A stretch of 45,377 bases of DNA from Streptomyces sp. CBMA156 (lineage in GTDB: Bacteria; Actinomycetota; Actinomycetes; Streptomycetales; Streptomycetaceae), in contig NZ_MSJQ01000413.1 of NCBI RefSeq assembly GCF_014596515.1, positions 1 through 45,377 of the forward strand, given 5' to 3'. Position 1 is the stretch's first letter. Each line of letters opens with the position of its first letter. The notes beneath the pieces were generated by a model. That model made no database searches. It was given only the letters and a program-made list of their open reading frames with translations, and was not told the DNA's origin. A program made the translations under genes and the position numbers. This document shows positions 8,168 through 16,283 of the stretch, piece by piece.

Positions 8168-9528
8168 ACCGTCCGATGACCCCCGAGCAGGCCCCGGGCG
8201 CGGCCGCCGACGCCGCGGTGGCCCGGATCCTCGCGGCCACCGTCCGTCCGCCGGTCGGCGCCCCGCGCGGTGTGGTGGTGGACTCCCCGCCCGGCGCCGG
8301 GAAGTCCACGCTCGTGGTGCGGGCCGCGCGCGAGCTGGTCGAGGCCGGCGAGCGGCTGATGATCGTCGCCCAGACCAACGGCCAGGTGGACGACCTGGTC
8401 GGCCGACTGGCCGAGAAGGCACCGGAGTTGACGATCGGCCGGCTGCACGCCGCGGATTCGAGGCCGGGCCCCGAGGTGCTGAAGCACGCCAACGTCACGC
8501 CCTCCGACAAGGTCGCCGACCTGGTCGAGCACGACGTGGTGGTCTCCACCTCGGCCAAGTGGCAGTGGGTGCGGACCGAGGCCCCGTGGCGGCACGCGAT
8601 CGTCGACGAGGCGTACCAGATGCGCTCGGACGCCCTGCTCGCGGTGGCCCGGCTGTTCGAGCGGGCGCTGTTCGTCGGCGACCCCGGCCAGCTGGACCCG
8701 TTCACCGTGGTCGGCACCGAGCAGTGGGCCGGTCTGTCGTACGACCCGTCCGGCAGCGCGGTGGTCACCATGCTGGCGCACAACCCGGAGATCGAGCCGC
8801 ACCGGCTGCCGGTCTCCTGGCGGCTGCCGGCCAGCGCCGCGCCGCTGATCTCCCGGGCCTTCTACCCGTACACGCCGTTCCGCTCGGGCACCGGCCCCGG
8901 GGACCGCCGGCTGACCGCCACCGTGCGCCCCGACGGCTCGGCCCTCGACGCGGTGATCGACCGGGCCGCCGAGCACGGCTGGGCCCTGCTGGAACTGCCC
9001 GCCCGGCACACCGTGCGGACCGACCCGCAGGCCGTGGCGGCGGTCGCGGCCACCGTCCGCCGACTGCTGGAGCGCGGGCTGACCGCGAGCTCCGAGCAGG
9101 GCGAGGCGCCGCTCACCGCGGACCGGATCGCCGTCGGCACCGCCCACCGGGACCAGGCGGCGGCGGTGCGCGCGGCACTGCTCAAGGAGGGCGTGCCGGT
9201 GGACGGCACGGCGGGTCCGGCCGTCACGGTGGACACCGCCAACCGGCTCCAGGGCCGCGAGTACGACGTCACCGTGGTGCTGCACCCGCTGTCGGGACGC
9301 CCCGACGCGACCGCCTTCCACCTGGAGACCGGCCGGCTCTGCGTGCTCGCCTCCCGGCACCGGCACGCCTGCATCGTGGTGGCCAGGGCCGGGATCGCCG
9401 GGCTGCTGGACGAGCACCCCTCGACCGAGCCGGTGCAGCTGGGCGTCCCGGTGACGTTTCCGGACGGCTGGGAGGCCAACCACCAGGTGCTGCACCACCT
9501 GAGCGGCCACCGGGTCCACCTGCGGTAG
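8164..9528 (+). CDS. SF1 helicase/ATPase, DNA2/UPF1-like, third gene of the operon
   Basis: 454 aa from the GTG at 8164, which overlaps the previous stop as GTGA. Helicase motifs run in order: Walker A PPGAGKST (42-49), motif Ia around VAQTNGQ, Walker B VDEAY (148-151, a DEAx box), motif III GDPGQLDP (172-179), motif IV SWRLP (R220), motif V DTANRLQGREYD (357-368) and motif VI VLASRHRH (394-401). The LQGREYD form of motif V and the short spacing fit the UPF1/DNA2/IGHMBP2 group of superfamily 1. At 454 residues it is a bare motor without its own nuclease or accessory domains, which the two upstream genes probably supply. The start of the ATPase about 40 residues in supports the GTG. Confidence 0.87.
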   Translation: MNRPMTPEQAPGAAADAAVARILAATVRPPVGAPRGVVVDSPPGAGKSTLVVRAARELVEAGERLMIVAQTNGQVDDLVGRLAEKAPELTIGRLHAADSRPGPEVLKHANVTPSDKVADLVEHDVVVSTSAKWQWVRTEAPWRHAIVDEAYQMRSDALLAVARLFERALFVGDPGQLDPFTVVGTEQWAGLSYDPSGSAVVTMLAHNPEIEPHRLPVSWRLPASAAPLISRAFYPYTPFRSGTGPGDRRLTATVRPDGSALDAVIDRAAEHGWALLELPARHTVRTDPQAVAAVAATVRRLLERGLTASSEQGEAPLTADRIAVGTAHRDQAAAVRAALLKEGVPVDGTAGPAVTVDTANRLQGREYDVTVVLHPLSGRPDATAFHLETGRLCVLASRHRHACIVVARAGIAGLLDEHPSTEPVQLGVPVTFPDGWEANHQVLHHLSGHRVHLR

Positions 9529-9537
9529 CGGCCGGGG

Positions 9538-9864
9538 TCAGTCCTCGGTCTCGCAGACCGCGAAGGCCGCCACGGAACCTCGCTCCGCCTCCGCGCTCCA
9601 CCCGCGCGCGTCGTCGGTGGGGCCGTTGGCGCGCACCGGGCCGTCCGCGTCCGGCTGGAGCCGGTAGCCGCCGCCGGTCAGATGGGTGCCGGGCGGGCAG
9701 GTCGCCGTCGAGACGCCGCCGGGGCCGCTCGGCTCCCCGGCCACCACCAGCGCCGTCTCGGCGGCCACCGCGGCCGGGGCGACGGAGGTGGCGGCCGCGA
9801 GCAGGGCGCCCAGCACGGACAGGACGGACAGGGCGAGGGCCGTGAGGCCCCTTCTCACACGCAT
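9538..9864 (-). CDS. Small secreted protein
   Basis: 108 aa. An N-terminal signal peptide is clear: basic MRVRRG, a hydrophobic core LTALALSVLSVLGALLAAA, and an Ala-rich cleavage region ending AVAAE. The mature part has CPPGTHLTGGGYRL and FAVCETED. Two cysteines around a GTxLxGGGY motif recur in small secreted Streptomyces proteins and probably form one disulfide. No enzymatic motif is present. The ATG at 9864 follows GGGAGAA. The gene ends 9 bp after the helicase gene and converges with it. Confidence 0.75.
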   Translation of the reverse strand: MRVRRGLTALALSVLSVLGALLAAATSVAPAAVAAETALVVAGEPSGPGGVSTATCPPGTHLTGGGYRLQPDADGPVRANGPTDDARGWSAEAERGSVAAFAVCETED

Positions 9865-10149
9865 GGGGGGTTCTCCCGTTTCGCTGGGTGACCGCGTCCG
9901 GCGGAGCCGCCCACGGACGGGAGCGATCCACCGGCCGGAGCGGCCGGTACACCGGGACAACCGGTTCGCACGCGCCCCGGAAGCGCGGCGCCCGAGGCGC
10001 ACGCCCGGCGCACATCCGGGAATAGCGCCCGCGTGCGCACCGTTCCGCTACCGGCCACCGCCGCGAGAGAATGGACGGCGGCCACGACCGGGCGGCGCAG
10101 CCCGGAGCAGGTTCCGCCCACCCCACCCGAAACCCGGAGGTGTCCGTCC
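9865..10149. other. Divergent intergenic region with a sigma-R-like promoter
   Basis: It separates the secreted-protein gene (minus) from the 117-aa gene (plus). Apart from the promoter annotated inside it, I see only GC-rich sequence and no open frame with coding character. Confidence 0.5.
10019..10044 (+). promoter_or_regulatory. Sigma-R-like promoter (GGAAT-N18-GTT)
   Basis: GGAAT at 10019-10023 (preceded by G) and GTT at 10042-10044 (preceded by C) are separated by exactly 18 nt. This matches the known thiol-oxidative-stress sigma-R consensus of Streptomyces. It points at the 117-aa gene starting at 10150, giving a leader of about 100 nt. Confidence 0.45.
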
Positions 10150-10503
10150 ATGCCCGACTCCCCAGAGTCGTCCGAGCCCCCCAGGCGCCTGCGTCCGGTG
10201 CAGCTGCTGTTCGAACCGCAGTCCGCCGAACCCGAGCCGGAACGATTCTTCGACCTGGAGTCGATCGAGGACCCGGCGGAGCTGCTGCGCCGCTCCACGG
10301 AACTGGCCCTGGCCTTCCGGACCGCCGCCGAACGGGCGACGGACTTCCAGGCGGTCGCCGCCGCGCAACTGGCCGACCCACGCCGCTTCGACGCGCTCTC
10401 GGACGCCGAGGTCGCGCAGCGGGCGGACTGGACCCCGGACTACGCCGCCAAAATGATCGAGTACGGCCGCACCCTGCTCCAGCCGCGCAGGCACGAGGAC
10501 TGA
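10150..10503 (+). CDS. Hypothetical cytoplasmic protein
   Basis: 117 aa, acidic in its first third (FEPQSAEPEPERFFDLESIEDPAELL) and helical afterwards (STELALAFRTAAERATDFQAV, WTPDYAAKMIEYGRTLL). No signal peptide, membrane segment or known domain is recognised. The ATG at 10150 follows GGAGGTG with good spacing. The upstream sigma-R-like promoter suggests induction by thiol stress, although the protein has no cysteine. Confidence 0.65.
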   Translation: MPDSPESSEPPRRLRPVQLLFEPQSAEPEPERFFDLESIEDPAELLRRSTELALAFRTAAERATDFQAVAAAQLADPRRFDALSDAEVAQRADWTPDYAAKMIEYGRTLLQPRRHED

Positions 10504-10663
10504 TCCCCCGCGCGCGCCGTCGCCGGACCGGGCCTCTGGCATATGCACGGCGGGGAAGGGTACGCCGTTCCCCGCAGCCCTGTCCGGCGAACCGCGCTTT
10601 CCGTCCCGCCCCGTGCGCGGGCCGCACAGGCTGCTCTCCGTGGAGATCTGGACACAGCAGTCG

Positions 10664-11257
10664 ATGACACGACAACCGGTGACGCGGCAGCCGGTGATGT
10701 ACCCGTCGGTGATGTCCCCGTCGGTGGAACACGTCAGCGCGGCCGGGGAGGCCTGGCTCGCCTCCGCCAGCGAGTACCCGCGCAGCATGCGCGCCCTGTG
10801 GGAGAGCCGCCCCTGGGCGCCCTCGGTGCTGCCCTGCGGGCGTGCCTTCGACGTGATCAGCATGCCGGCGCTGTTCGGCCGCCGGGTGCTGGACGAGCTG
10901 TGGGTCTCAGGCCCCGGCTGCGGACCGGCCGCGAGCCACCGGGGGCGGATCCTGCTGTTCGTCCAGCCGGGTGCGGCGCCCCGGCTGCGCCGGCTGCTGG
11001 CCTGGGAGGAGTGGGCCAGGGACGTGCCGCCGCTGCTGTGCCACGGCAGGGGCGACGCGGTGACCGTGCCGCCCCTGCAACGGATGGTGAACAGCCCGGA
11101 CTCCCCCGGGCGGGGCGCCGGCCGGTGGATCGTCGCGCCGGAGCAACGGGAGCCCCGGCTGCCCGGCGCCGCGGTGGTGCTGTGGGCCTGTGTCCGGGCG
11201 GCGCGCGAGCCGGGTGCGGCGGCTGTCGCCGGGCCTGCCGTCGTGACCGGCGGGTGA
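10664..11257 (+). CDS. Actinobacterial protein related to primase/polymerase-like N-terminal domains
   Basis: About 197 aa from the ATG at 10664. Starts at 10613, 10697 and 10712 are also possible and none has a good ribosome site. The N-terminus is four five-residue repeats (TRQPV, TRQPV, MYPSV, MSPSV) encoded by 15-bp tandem repeats. The core reads LPCGRAFDVISMPALFG, HRGRILLFVQPG, RLRRLLAWEEW and GDAVTVPP. I associate this pattern with Streptomyces proteins labelled bifunctional DNA primase/polymerase-like, but no metal-binding triad is evident, so a regulatory or structural role is as likely. It ends just before the promoter of the first tRNA-Lys. Confidence 0.6.
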   Translation: MTRQPVTRQPVMYPSVMSPSVEHVSAAGEAWLASASEYPRSMRALWESRPWAPSVLPCGRAFDVISMPALFGRRVLDELWVSGPGCGPAASHRGRILLFVQPGAAPRLRRLLAWEEWARDVPPLLCHGRGDAVTVPPLQRMVNSPDSPGRGAGRWIVAPEQREPRLPGAAVVLWACVRAAREPGAAAVAGPAVVTGG

Positions 11258-11325
11258 ACGCGGGGCGACCGGTATTCGATTTTGGCCCGGCCGCGGGGCG
11301 CTGCTAGAGTCTTCTCTGTCAGCAG

Positions 11326-11399
11326 GCGCCGCTAGCTCAGTTGGTTAGAGCAGCTGACTCTTAATCAGCGGGTCCGGGGTTCGAGTCCCTGGCGGCGCA
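11326..11399 (+). tRNA. tRNA-Lys (anticodon CTT), copy 1
   Basis: 74 nt with a complete cloverleaf. The acceptor pair is GCGCCGC/GCGGCGC, the anticodon stem GCTGA/TCAGC with loop CTCTTAA (anticodon CTT), and the T arm CGGGG-TTCGAGT-CCCTG. CCA is not encoded. A promoter fits at TTGGCC (11282-11287)-N17-TAGAGT (11305-11310). The gene is identical to the copies at 16166 and 44034. Confidence 0.97.
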
Positions 11400-11405
11400 C
11401 AGACA

Positions 11406-11443
11406 GCCGGAAGGCCCTTCGCGAGAGCGGGGGGCCTTCCGGC
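11406..11443 (+). terminator. Hairpin after tRNA-Lys copy 1
   Basis: GCCGGAAGGCCC (11406-11417) pairs with GGGCCTTCCGGC (11432-11443). There is no long T run, as usual in actinobacteria. It also faces the end of pgi on the other strand. Confidence 0.8.
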
Positions 11444-11530
11444 GTTTCGGTGTCCGCACGCGCGGCGGACGCCCGTACGGCGGCCGGCCGGGCCCGGGCC
11501 GCCCGCCGGAGCGAGCGGCCCGGCCCCGGC

Positions 11531-13192
11531 TCAGCGGCCGCGCAGCGCCCGGTAGCGGGCGACCAGCTCGGCGGTGGAGCTGTCCAGCCGCTCGGTGCCC
11601 TCGCCGGTGAGCAGCACCGGCTCGATCCGCTTGGCGAGCACCTTGCCCAGCTCGACGCCCCACTGGTCGAAGGAGTCGATGTTCCAGACCGCGCCCTGGA
11701 CGAACACCTTGTGCTCGTAGAGCGCGACCAGCTGACCGAGCACCGAGGGGGTCAGCTCGCCGGCCAGGATGGTGGTGGTCGGGTGGTTGCCCTTGAAGGT
11801 CTTGTGCGGGACGAGCTCGGCGGGCACGCCCTCGGACGCGACCTCCTCCGGGGTCTTGCCGAAGGCCAGTGCCTGGGTCTGGGCGAAGAAGTTGGCCAGC
11901 AGCAGGTCGTGCTGGGCGACCAGGCCGGGCAGCAGGTCGGCGACGGGCCTGGCGAAGCCGATGAAGTCGGCCGGGATCACCTTGGTGCCCTGGTGCAGCA
12001 GCTGGTAGTAGGCGTGCTGGCCGTTGGTGCCGGGGGTGCCCCAGACCACCGGGCCGGTCTGCCAGTCCACCGGGGTGCCGTCCCTGGTCACCGACTTGCC
12101 GTTGGACTCCATGTCCAGCTGCTGGAGGTAGGCGGTGAACTTGGACAGGTAGTGCGAGTAGGGCAGCACCGCGTGCGCCTGGGCGTCGAAGAACGCGCCG
12201 TACCAGACGCCCAGCAGGCCGAGCAGCAACGGGACGTTCTGCTCCGCCGGGGCGGTGCGGAAGTGCTCGTCGACCAGATGGAAGCCGTCCAGCATCTCCC
12301 GGAAGGCGTCCGGGCCGATGGCGATCATCAGCGAGAGGCCGATCGCCGAGTCGAAGGAGTAGCGGCCGCCCACCCAGTCCCAGAACTCGAACATGTTGGC
12401 GGTGTCGATGCCGAAGTCCTGCACGCCCTGAGCGTTGGTGGACAGCGCGACGAAGTGCTTGGCCACCGCGTCGGTGTCGGCGCGCAGCCCGGTGAGCAGC
12501 CAGTTGCGGGCGGAGACCGCATTGGTGATGGTCTCGATGGTGGTGAAGGTCTTCGACGCGACGATGAACAGCGTCTCGGCCGGGTCGAGGTCGCGGACCG
12601 CCTCGTGCAGGTCGGCGCCGTCCACGTTGGAGACGAAGCGGACGTCGAGGTCGCGCTCGGCGTACGAGCGGAGCACCTCGTAGGCCATCGCCGGGCCGAG
12701 GTCGGAGCCGCCGATGCCGATGTTGACGACGGTGCGGATCCGCTTGCCGGTGTGGCCCTTCCACTCGCCGCCGCGGACCCGGTCGGCGAAGGCGGCCATC
12801 TTGTCGAGGACGGCGTGCACGGCGGGCACCACGTTCTCGCCGTCGACCTCGACCACGGCGCCGCGCGGGGCGCGCAGCGCGGTGTGCAGGACCGCCCGCT
12901 GCTCGGTGTTGTTGATCTTCTCGCCGCGGAACATCGCGTCCCGCAGCTCGGCGACGCCGGTGGCGGCGGCCAGCTCGCGCAGCAGCTCCAGCGTCTCGTC
13001 GGTGACCAGGTGCTTGGCGTAGTCCACGTGCAGGTCGCCGACCTGGAGCGTGTGGCGGCGGCCGCGCTCCGGGTCGGCGGCGAACAGCTCGCGCAGGTGG
13101 GTGTCGCCCAGTTCGGCGCGGTGCTTGGCCAGGGCGGCCCACTGCGGGGTGCGGTCCAGCGGGGTGCGGGCGTCGGCGCGGGTCTCCGACAT
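11531..13192 (-). CDS. pgi: Glucose-6-phosphate isomerase
   Basis: 553 aa, the normal length for the long bacterial type. It interconverts glucose-6-phosphate and fructose-6-phosphate in glycolysis and gluconeogenesis. Both family signatures are present: VNIGIGGSDLGPAM with FVSNVDGADL in the sugar-phosphate-binding domain, and the downstream block LPYSHYLSKFTAYLQQLDMESNGK-type segment covering residues about 345-370. The SIS-domain serine/threonine loop reads VASKTFTTIET, and the C-terminal HKVFVQGAVWNIDSFDQWGVELGK contains the catalytic-lysine region. The ATG at 13192 follows GAGGA. The gene converges on tRNA-Lys copy 1 and its terminator. Confidence 0.97.
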   Translation of the reverse strand: MSETRADARTPLDRTPQWAALAKHRAELGDTHLRELFAADPERGRRHTLQVGDLHVDYAKHLVTDETLELLRELAAATGVAELRDAMFRGEKINNTEQRAVLHTALRAPRGAVVEVDGENVVPAVHAVLDKMAAFADRVRGGEWKGHTGKRIRTVVNIGIGGSDLGPAMAYEVLRSYAERDLDVRFVSNVDGADLHEAVRDLDPAETLFIVASKTFTTIETITNAVSARNWLLTGLRADTDAVAKHFVALSTNAQGVQDFGIDTANMFEFWDWVGGRYSFDSAIGLSLMIAIGPDAFREMLDGFHLVDEHFRTAPAEQNVPLLLGLLGVWYGAFFDAQAHAVLPYSHYLSKFTAYLQQLDMESNGKSVTRDGTPVDWQTGPVVWGTPGTNGQHAYYQLLHQGTKVIPADFIGFARPVADLLPGLVAQHDLLLANFFAQTQALAFGKTPEEVASEGVPAELVPHKTFKGNHPTTTILAGELTPSVLGQLVALYEHKVFVQGAVWNIDSFDQWGVELGKVLAKRIEPVLLTGEGTERLDSSTAELVARYRALRGR

Positions 13193-13388
13193 CGGTGGGT
13201 CCTCGATTCATCTGGGTGCAGAAACCGGCAGGGCCAGGCGTGAGGGCCAGGCCGTGGCGGCCTGGGTGCGAGGTCGTGCGGGTACTCGTGGTGCGCCGAC
13301 TCCGTTGACGGCCTGCCCGGGTTCAGCCTATGCAACCCCGGAGCCGGTCGCGCACATTCCGCCCGGCGGTCCTGCGGCCGGGTGTGTT
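13193..13388. other. Leader/promoter region of pgi
   Basis: Non-coding sequence upstream of pgi on the minus strand. I cannot identify a convincing -35/-10 pair. Confidence 0.4.
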
Positions 13389-13427
13389 CCGCTCCCGCGG
13401 GGCGGACGCCCCGCCCCGCGGGAGCGG
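13389..13427 (-). terminator. Perfect 17-bp hairpin after the antiporter gene
   Basis: CCGCTCCCGCGGGGCGG (13389-13405) and its exact complement (13411-13427) flank a 5-nt loop, 9 nt beyond the antiporter stop codon. Confidence 0.85.
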
Positions 13428-13435
13428 ACGCTCCG

Positions 13436-15019
13436 TCACTTCCGTTCGGAGCGCAGGTCGAGGCCGCGCAGCACCTCGTCGACCATCTCGGGATCGGCGC
13501 CGAGTTCGCTGCGGGCGGAGAGCATCTCGCGCCGGGAGGCGGCGATCATCTCCTGCTCGACGTCCCTGGCGGCCCGCCACTGGGCCATCCGCAGCTTGGC
13601 CTCGGCGGCCTCCTCCTCGGCGTAGTTCTCCGGGCAGAGCCTGGCCAGCCGGTCGTGCTGACGGTCCCGCAGGCGGTCGGCGACCTCGGCGGGCAGCCGG
13701 TCCTGCTCCTCCAGCTCGCCGAGCCGCTTCAGCCCGGCCTTGGCGGCCCGCCACCAGAGCTGCCGCACGGCCTGCTCGTGCTGGTCCTGGTCGATGTCCA
13801 GCTCGAACCGCTTGGCCAGCCAGGGCAGCGTCAGGCCCTGGACGAGCAGGGTGAACAGCACCACGCTGAAGGCGATGAAGACCAGCCGGCCGCGCTCGGG
13901 GAAGTCCTCGCCGGAGTGCAGGGTGAGCGGGATGGCGAGCGCCAGGGCGACGGTGGCCACGCCGCGCATGCCGGACCACCAGAGGATCACGCTCTCCTTC
14001 CAGCTGAACGGGGTGTCCTCCTCGTCGTTGGAGCGCAGCTTCTTCGACAGCCAGCCGGCCGGCAGCAGCCAGAGCAGCCGGACCCCGACGACCACCGCGA
14101 TGACCACGGCGGCGTCGCCGATGAAGCCGGTCCAGCCGCTGCCGGCCTCCTTGAGCACGGTGGCCAGCTCCAGGCCGATCAGGCCGAAGGCGACCCCGGT
14201 GATCAGGATCTCGACCACCTCCCAGAAGGCGTTGCCGACCAGCCGGTAGGCGACGGCGTCCGCGTCGGAGGCCCGCTCGGCGAGGTAGAGCGCGCAGACC
14301 ACGACGGCGAGCACGCCGGAGCCGTGGATCTCCTCGGCGAGGGTGTACGCGGCGAAGGGCACCAGCAGGTTGAGCGCGACCTGCTGGGTCGGGTCGTCCA
14401 GGCGCTCGGCGAGCTTGGTGTTGACCCAGCCCAGCGCGACGCCGACCACCACGGCCAGCACCGCGGACAGGACGAAGCGCAGCACCGCGTCGCCGGCCGA
14501 GAAGTCGCCGCTGACCATGGCCTCGATGGACAGCGAGTAGATGACGATCGCGGTGACGTCGTTGAACAGCCCTTCGCTCTCCAGGATCGCCACCAGGCGG
14601 CGGGGCAGTCCGACGCTGCCGGCCACCGCGACGGCGGCCACCGGGTCGGGCGGGGAGACCAGTGCGCCGACCGCGATGGCGGCGGCGAGCGGCAGGGTGG
14701 GCAGCAGCCAGTGCACGGTGCCGGCCACGGCGACCGTGGTGACCGCGACCAGGGCGACCGCCAGCAGCAGGATCGAGCGGGCGTTGGCCTTGAAGTAGCG
14801 CACCGAGGAGCGTCTGGCCACCGCGAAGATCAGCGGCGGCAGGACCAGCGGGAGGATCAGCTCGGGCTCGATGGTGACGTCCGGGATCTGCGGGACGAGT
14901 GCCATGACGATGCCGAGCAGGGTCATCAGCACCGGTTGTGGCACTCCGGTCTTCCGCCCGAGCGGCATGGTCACCACGGAGGCGAGCAGCACCAGGAAGA
15001 ACAGGGGCAGCTGGCCCAC
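13436..15019 (-). CDS. Na+/H+ antiporter, CPA1 (NhaP/NHE) family
   Basis: 527 aa from the GTG at 15019, which follows GAGAGGA with 8 nt spacing. Membrane segments start at once (LPLFFLVLLASVV) and continue through about residue 410. Diagnostic CPA1 motifs are PLVLPPLIFAVARRSS, GALVSPPDPVAAVAVAG (the transport Asp) and LESEGLFNDVTAIVIY (the conserved ND pair). Residues from about 420 form a cytoplasmic, charged, helical tail (YAEEEAAEAKLRMAQWRAARDV-type), as in other actinobacterial family members. The protein exchanges cytosolic Na+ or K+ for H+ and serves pH and salt homeostasis. Ion specificity cannot be read from the sequence. Confidence 0.92.
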   Translation of the reverse strand: MGQLPLFFLVLLASVVTMPLGRKTGVPQPVLMTLLGIVMALVPQIPDVTIEPELILPLVLPPLIFAVARRSSVRYFKANARSILLLAVALVAVTTVAVAGTVHWLLPTLPLAAAIAVGALVSPPDPVAAVAVAGSVGLPRRLVAILESEGLFNDVTAIVIYSLSIEAMVSGDFSAGDAVLRFVLSAVLAVVVGVALGWVNTKLAERLDDPTQQVALNLLVPFAAYTLAEEIHGSGVLAVVVCALYLAERASDADAVAYRLVGNAFWEVVEILITGVAFGLIGLELATVLKEAGSGWTGFIGDAAVVIAVVVGVRLLWLLPAGWLSKKLRSNDEEDTPFSWKESVILWWSGMRGVATVALALAIPLTLHSGEDFPERGRLVFIAFSVVLFTLLVQGLTLPWLAKRFELDIDQDQHEQAVRQLWWRAAKAGLKRLGELEEQDRLPAEVADRLRDRQHDRLARLCPENYAEEEAAEAKLRMAQWRAARDVEQEMIAASRREMLSARSELGADPEMVDEVLRGLDLRSERK

Positions 15020-15111
15020 GGGGAGGTTCCTCTCGACGATCGACGGACGGCTGGGCGCCGCCCAGGATAAATCTGACAATGCGCCCATCAGTATCGACAC
15101 GCTGAACAAAA

Positions 15112-15125
15112 GCTTGACCTCAAGC
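15112..15125. promoter_or_regulatory. Dyad GCTTGA-CC-TCAAGC overlapping a -35-like element
   Basis: A perfect 6+6 bp inverted repeat with a 2-bp centre. It contains TTGACC (15114-15119), a candidate -35 for the plus-strand oxidoreductase gene at 15183. A repressor bound here would block polymerase. It lies 93 bp from the antiporter start on the other strand, so it could act on both. Confidence 0.45.
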
Positions 15126-15182
15126 GCACTTCACATCCGATGATCGTAGAAGTCGAAGTGTCGAGGAGGGGTGGGAACAGGC

Positions 15183-16091
15183 ATGAAGGCGGTCACCGTG
15201 ACGGGGAACGGCGGTCTTGAGGTGCTGCGGGTCACCGAGGTGCCCGACCCGGAGCCCGGGCCGGGCGAGGTGCGGGTCCGGGTGTACGCGGCGGGAGTAC
15301 AGCCGGTGGACCTGGCGATCCGCGAGGGGTTCCGTCCACCGGGGCTGGCGGTCGAGCCGCCGTTCGTCCTCGGCACCGAGTTCGCCGGGGTGGTGGACGC
15401 CCTCGGTCCTGACGCCGGCGACTGGCGGGTCGGGGACGAGGTGCTGGGCTTCCGGACGCTGGGCTGCCAGGCCGACCGGGTCACGGTGGACGCCGGCCGG
15501 CTGGTGGCCAAGCCCGCCGGGATGCCCTGGGAACAGGCCGGCTCGCTCTCCGCCTCCGGCCAGACCGCGCACCTGGCGCTCACCGAGCTGGGTGTCGGCC
15601 CGGGCGACACGGTGCTGGTGCACGGCGCCTCGGGCGGGGTCGGCACGGTCGCCGTCCAGCTGGCCCTGACCTGGGGCGCCACGGTCGTCGGCACCGCGAG
15701 CGAGCGCAACCACGGGTACCTGCGCGAGCTGGGCGCGGTGCCGGTCGCGTACGGCGAGGGGCTGGTCGAGCGGGTCCTGGCGGCGGCGCCGCAGGGGGTG
15801 ACCGCGGCCTTCGACGCCGCCGGGCGGGGCGCCCTGGAGGCCTCCGTCGAGCTGGTCGCCGACCGGAACCGGATCGTCACCGTGGTCGACTACCCGGGCG
15901 CCGAGCGGCTGGGCGTCCGGGGCCTGCGGGGCGAGCGGACGGCTGCGCGGCTGGCCGAGCTGGTGAAGCTGTGGGAGGCCGGCGGGCTGCGGCTGGAGGT
16001 CGAGGAGGCGCTCCCGATGGGGCGGGTCGCCGAGGCCCACCGGCTGGTCGGCGCCGGGCACGTCCGGGGCAAGGTGGTGCTGGTCATGTGA
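15183..16091 (+). CDS. NADP-dependent quinone oxidoreductase-like (zinc-less MDR family)
   Basis: 302 aa. The N-terminal GroES-like domain shows MKAVTVTGNGGLEVLRVTEVP, VYAAGVQPVDLAIREG and LGTEFAGVV. The Rossmann domain has VLVHGASGGVGTVAVQLA, the AxxGGVG motif of NADPH-binding quinone reductases, and the C-terminus ends HVRGKVVLVM. The zinc ligands of alcohol dehydrogenases are missing, so this is a QOR/zeta-crystallin-type reductase acting on quinones or enones. The ATG at 15183 is chosen because sequence similarity starts there; a GTG at 15171 lies closer to the GGAGG. It is divergent from the antiporter gene. Confidence 0.87.
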   Translation: MKAVTVTGNGGLEVLRVTEVPDPEPGPGEVRVRVYAAGVQPVDLAIREGFRPPGLAVEPPFVLGTEFAGVVDALGPDAGDWRVGDEVLGFRTLGCQADRVTVDAGRLVAKPAGMPWEQAGSLSASGQTAHLALTELGVGPGDTVLVHGASGGVGTVAVQLALTWGATVVGTASERNHGYLRELGAVPVAYGEGLVERVLAAAPQGVTAAFDAAGRGALEASVELVADRNRIVTVVDYPGAERLGVRGLRGERTAARLAELVKLWEAGGLRLEVEEALPMGRVAEAHRLVGAGHVRGKVVLVM

Positions 16092-16165
16092 GCCGGCCGG
16101 GCTCCGCACTCCGGGCCGATTGTGAGTTTCGGCGGCCGACCGGGTAATGTTCTCCAGGTCAGCAG

Positions 16166-16239
16166 GCGCCGCTAGCTCAGTTGGTTAGAGCAGCTGACTC
16201 TTAATCAGCGGGTCCGGGGTTCGAGTCCCTGGCGGCGCA
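16166..16239 (+). tRNA. tRNA-Lys (anticodon CTT), copy 2
   Basis: Identical over 74 nt to copy 1. A -10-like TAATGT (16145-16150) stands 15 nt before the gene, the same distance as in the other copies. The downstream flank is almost the same as that of copy 1 up to about 16316, which shows a segmental duplication. Confidence 0.97.
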
Positions 16240-16245
16240 CAGACA

Positions 16246-16283
16246 GCCGGAAGGCCCTTCGCGAGAGCGAGGGGCCTTCCGGC
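16246..16283 (+). terminator. Hairpin after tRNA-Lys copy 2
   Basis: Same stem as after copy 1: GCCGGAAGGCCC with GGGCCTTCCGGC. The loop differs by a single base (GAGCGA for GAGCGG). Confidence 0.8.

Noticed and set aside
12328..13335. Second minus-strand frame over pgi with Ser/Thr/Pro/Arg-rich sequence
   Set aside because: It is the out-of-frame shadow of pgi.
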